Source: Psilocybe azurescens (lineage: Eukaryota > Basidiomycota > Agaricomycetes > Agaricales > Agrocybaceae). Taken from it: DNA of 64,000 bases. The position numbers were made by a program, and so were the translations under genes. Shown here piece by piece: positions 60,922 to 64,000 of the stretch. Numbering within the stretch: the first letter of the stretch is position 1; every line of letters starts with the position of its first letter. Location of the stretch: NCBI GenBank assembly GCA_023853785.1, contig JAJIRX010000681.1:496001-560000 (forward strand), in the 5' to 3' direction. The notes beneath the pieces are model-generated. The model saw only the letters and a program-made list of their open reading frames with translations, searched no databases and was not told where the DNA came from.

Positions 60922-63495
60922 ATGGCTTTCTTTGGTCCAAATTCTCATCGCCAATTCTTCCAACCAAGCCCTTCCCCGTCCTCGACTCATCTCCTGCAAC
61001 AACATAGGGAGTCCAGAGCCACTTCGAGTCACACTTCTCTGGTACATACTCGTATACTATCCAGTGAGATTGAGCCTCAATTGAGCCTCTCTTTACAGGG
61101 TCCATATGATTTTGAGAGTGCTAGAAGCCCTTCAGCCGCCCCTTCAATATCAGACAAGGTCTTTACGTCACAAGCTATTTCTATTCCATCATCTGATTGG
61201 CGTTCAGCAGTTCTCGCTCTCACCAGACCCGACCGCTTGGGGCTCAAATCTTTCTCCAGAATTCGCCGAGCCTGATGACTATCTCCATAATCCTGACCCT
61301 CGTCGGGACCGTAAACTCGACCAAGGCAGAAACGTATTTACTTATCGAGGTTTCACAAATTTAGGGTTTCTTATACTGCTCTGCCTCGGTCTTCTAATGC
61401 TCTTGTATGCTTTCGCGCTTTGTAACTTCAAAAACATGTTAATTGTGTTTCTAGCGCTGGATACCCACTATATTCGCATTTTGAAAGCAAAGAGCAATCT
61501 AAACTGGGCGGCTTTAATCTGGGTGGAATTAACGCAACTGGCCAGGTAAATTTCAACATATAAAAATACTGACTGCAGAGATTGATGTCGTCCTAAAATT
61601 CAGGTACCTGCAATCGCTGGAAACTGGGGTTTGATAGATATAGATACCCCGACATCCGTGTACACTAAATCATCTCTCCATGATTCCAAGGCAGAAATGC
61701 AGCTTGTATTCAGCGACGAATTCAACGTTCCTGGCCGAACTTTTTACCCTGGTGAAGATCCATATTGGGAAGCAGTGGATCTGCATTATTGGGCGGTTAG
61801 CATTCATCTTTTGAATTGTTACTATTTATCTGACCCCTTTACTATCTCCAGACAAATAACATCGAGTGGTATGACCCTGCAGCCATAACCACGGCAGACG
61901 GAGCGCTGGAAATCACCCTATCGAAAACGGAGACACACGGTGTGCACTATCAAGGCGGGATGATGTCGACCTGGAACAAATTTTGCTTTACTGGCGGTCT
62001 AGTGGAAACTTCTGTTACATTGCCTGGCAGTAATGACGTCGTTGGTTTGTGGCCTGCCGTGTGGACAATGGGGAATCTAGGTACGACCTATTCCATTATC
62101 GTCCTAAAAATATACTTATAGCTATATTAGGGAGAGCTGGTTATGGTGCAAGTCTGGATGGCATGGTAAGAGAAATACCATGTTTTTGAATAAAAATGCT
62201 CACATGTTGTCTTGGCAGTGGCCGTACACTTACGATGCATGCGACGTGGGTACGGTTGCAAATCAGACTCGAAATGGCTTACCAGTTGCGGCAACCATCA
62301 ACGGTGACGGACAAGCCGACGGCGCTCTTTCCTACCTTCCAGGGCAAAGATTGTCAAGATGCACATGTCCCGGAGAATCGCACCCTGGACCTATGCACGC
62401 CGATGGTACATATGTTGGCCGTTCTGCTCCTGAGATAGATATTTTTGAAGCACAGGTATACTCTTTGCGTTGTTCGCAGGAGTCTTCTAATTATAGTCTC
62501 CTTTAGGTCAGCGGCGAACCGCTTATCGGAGAAGTTTCCCAATCGTCACAATGGGCGGTATGTCTAATTTAGGGTTATTTTGCGCCACATATGACTAATG
62601 CGATGCCATTTTGCGACACTTTTTAGCCTTTCAACGACCGATATCATTTTGTCAACAATACCGAAACAGTGGTCATCAACAATCACGACACCTCCTTTTT
62701 GAATCCTTATGTCGGAGGAGCTTTCCAGCAGTCTACTTCTGTCGTGTCTCGCACGGGTCAGTACTACATGCTAAACTATTGCACTGGTCCTTCCTCATGT
62801 TAGCAACTCACCAGACCAGAACTGTTATGAAGCGGGAACTAAATGTTTTTCGACGTATGGCTTCGAATACACACCAGGTATGTATGATGCACAAAATATT
62901 TAATAAAATTTCGACACTCACTTAGCTGCAAATAGGATTTGACAATGCTGTTCGCCTTATCTTTAATAGTATCCGACTAACTTGTCATTAACTTGGTTTT
63001 TATATAGTACATCACATGGGTATCAAATGGCGTCCCCGCTTGGACCTTGAAAGCTGCTGGGATGGTTGCTGATACCACCGTTGAAATTTCTGCACGTCCC
63101 ATTCCACAAGAACCACTGGTAAGCATGATTTCTGTGTTGCGTACACATTAACCAATGCCATTTACTAGTACTTGATTATGAATTTGGGAATGTCCAAGAA
63201 TTTCGGCGACGTGGACTTTGATCATCTCGTCTTCCCCGCCAAAATGCGTGTGGATTGGATTCGGGTGTACCAACCGAAAGACTCGATCAACGTCGGGTGT
63301 GACCCCAAAGATTTCCCCACAGCAGTATATATCAACCAGTACGTTGATCATTCCTTGGGTTGGCACAAAATTCTTTTGCTCATCGTCGTACACAGATACA
63401 TTGAAGCTTATACAAATCCTAACTTGACGACCTGGGTAGACGACTACAAACAACCACAACCTAAGAACTCATTCCTGGGACAGTGTTCTTCTTAG
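60922..63495 (+). CDS. Beta-1,6-glucan synthesis protein of the Kre6/Skn1 family (GH16-like)
   Basis: Type II membrane protein of the secretory pathway required for beta-1,6-glucan in the fungal wall. The start at 60922 reads MAFFGPNSHRQFFQPSP. After a disordered tail come EPDDYLHNPDPRRDRK, a membrane segment (GFTNLGFLILLCLGLLMLL) and the luminal GH16-like domain: LVFSDEFNVPGRTF, YWEAVDLHYW, WYDPAAITTADGALEIT, GGLVETSVTLPG, VGLWPAVWTMGNLG, YDACDVGT, the catalytic-type motif EIDIFEAQ, and PYVGGAFQQSTS. The C terminus ends NSFLGQCSS at 63495. The frame is broken near 61198-61202, where one base too many lies between SSDW and QQFSLSPDP. About ten exons. Confidence 0.92.
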
Positions 63496-63572
63496 AGTAA
63501 TGACATTACACGCTACAAATAACCGCAAATACATAGAATAGACACACATCCTAATACGAGCTCGCAATTGAT

Positions 63573-64000
63573 CTAATTTGAAACAGTCGCACAAACACCT
63601 TTGAATATTTGTGATAAACTACCGTCAGCTTCTGCAAGCTTTTTGATTGCCATCATGATTTGATTGTCTCGTTCATCAGTAAAGTTCACGGGATGCCTGA
63701 AAAGAGGCCATTACTGGTATATGCAATATAATTCCAATAGATGATTAATTTATAGATGGCCTGAAGTTGTGTGTCCCTTGAATGCCATGTGTTAATTACA
63801 AGTAAGATTAAAAAATGGAAGTGTTGATGACATATTATACGTCTTTAAGGAAAGGGCGCAGTTTGGCCAATGTCCGTTCCAAAGAGATTATACCTCCCGC
63901 TGATAATCTGGGGACAGCGACATCGTGATCCTCGGGCAGAATTTCCTGATTTTCTCCGCTCTTCTGTACAAGTTTTTCAGCATCATTTATGACCTTTTCT
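63573..64000 (-). CDS. C-terminal fragment of an unrecognised protein at the right edge
   Basis: Minus-strand reading gives VINDAEKLVQKSGENQEILP, then DHDVAVPRLSAGGIISLERT and LAKLRPFLKD. After a gap that should be an intron it continues HPVNFTDERDNQIMMAIKKL and ends KGVCATVSN at 63573. The residues look like a real helical protein end, but I cannot assign a family. Its 5' part lies outside the window. It converges on the KRE6/SKN1 gene with 77 bases between stops. Confidence 0.45.

Noticed and set aside
1..64000. tRNA genes, CRISPR arrays, insertion sequences, viral or plasmid genes
   Set aside because: No clover-leaf B-box context, regular spacer array, inverted-repeat element or transposase/integrase reading frame was seen by eye. 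A tRNAscan and repeat search would settle it.

Overview
This is nuclear DNA from a filamentous basidiomycete, most likely an agaric (Agaricomycetes). Genes are split by many short introns of about 50-60 bases. The proteins read as fungal housekeeping and regulatory families: Lsg1, Sec8, Sec3, Sld2, Rpn5, mS23, fungal ceramide glucosyltransferase, Kre6/Skn1, Ima1, a Zn2Cys6 regulator and a fungal ThrE-like exporter. I see no bacterial operons, CRISPR array, rRNA, tRNA, transposon or viral gene. Spans below run from start to stop codon and include introns.

Layout: 1-2016 (-) FHA-domain protein kinase, cut by the left edge; 2392-4739 (-) LSG1; 5144-6317 (+) LYR protein; 6318-11111 (-) SEC8; 11247-12457 (+) lipid-droplet hydrolase; 12986-19448 (+) CHD/Mi-2-like remodeler; 19792-22107 (-) disordered protein; 22274-23965 (+) SLD2; 24485-26962 (+) F-box/leucine-rich protein; 27269-29071 (+) RPN5; 29177-30050 (-) mS23; 30300-31453 (+) degenerate RNase III with a dsRBD; 31575-35875 (+) SNF2-RING helicase; 36089-38217 (-) ThrE-like exporter; 38674-42159 (-) Zn2Cys6 factor; 42379-43195 (+) REEP/DP1 protein; 43251-47364 (-) SEC3; 47707-48538 (+) homeodomain protein; 48848-50225 (-) glucosylceramide synthase; 50957-52701 (+) peroxisomal thiolase; 53137-55648 (+) heparinase-like membrane protein; 55997-57088 (+) Ser-rich single-pass protein; 57537-59373 (-) IMA1; 59532-60587 (+) SNAP43-like; 60922-63495 (+) KRE6/SKN1; 63573-64000 (-) fragment at the right edge. 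Many neighbours are divergent pairs sharing a short promoter, or convergent pairs with almost no space between stop codons.

The genes form no single pathway. Recurring themes are secretion and cell surface (two exocyst subunits, Kre6, glucosylceramide synthase, a Ser-rich surface protein), chromatin and replication (CHD ATPase, SUMO-motif SNF2-RING ATPase, Sld2, checkpoint-type kinase) and protein turnover (Rpn5, F-box).

Two results stand out. First, splicing is unusual: a candidate AT-AC intron and a 7-base exon in the thiolase gene, an 8-base exon between two GC-AG introns that encodes part of the kinase catalytic loop, an 8-base exon that encodes the first zinc ligand of the Zn2Cys6 factor, and an LSG1 start codon cut off from the rest of the gene by an intron. 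Second, at least 19 conserved reading frames break at a run of identical bases and would be restored by one more base of that run; about seven others break by one extra base. The even spread over essential genes points to consensus errors rather than pseudogenes, and automatic gene models here will be wrong at those points. I found no convincing new defence-type or metabolic system.
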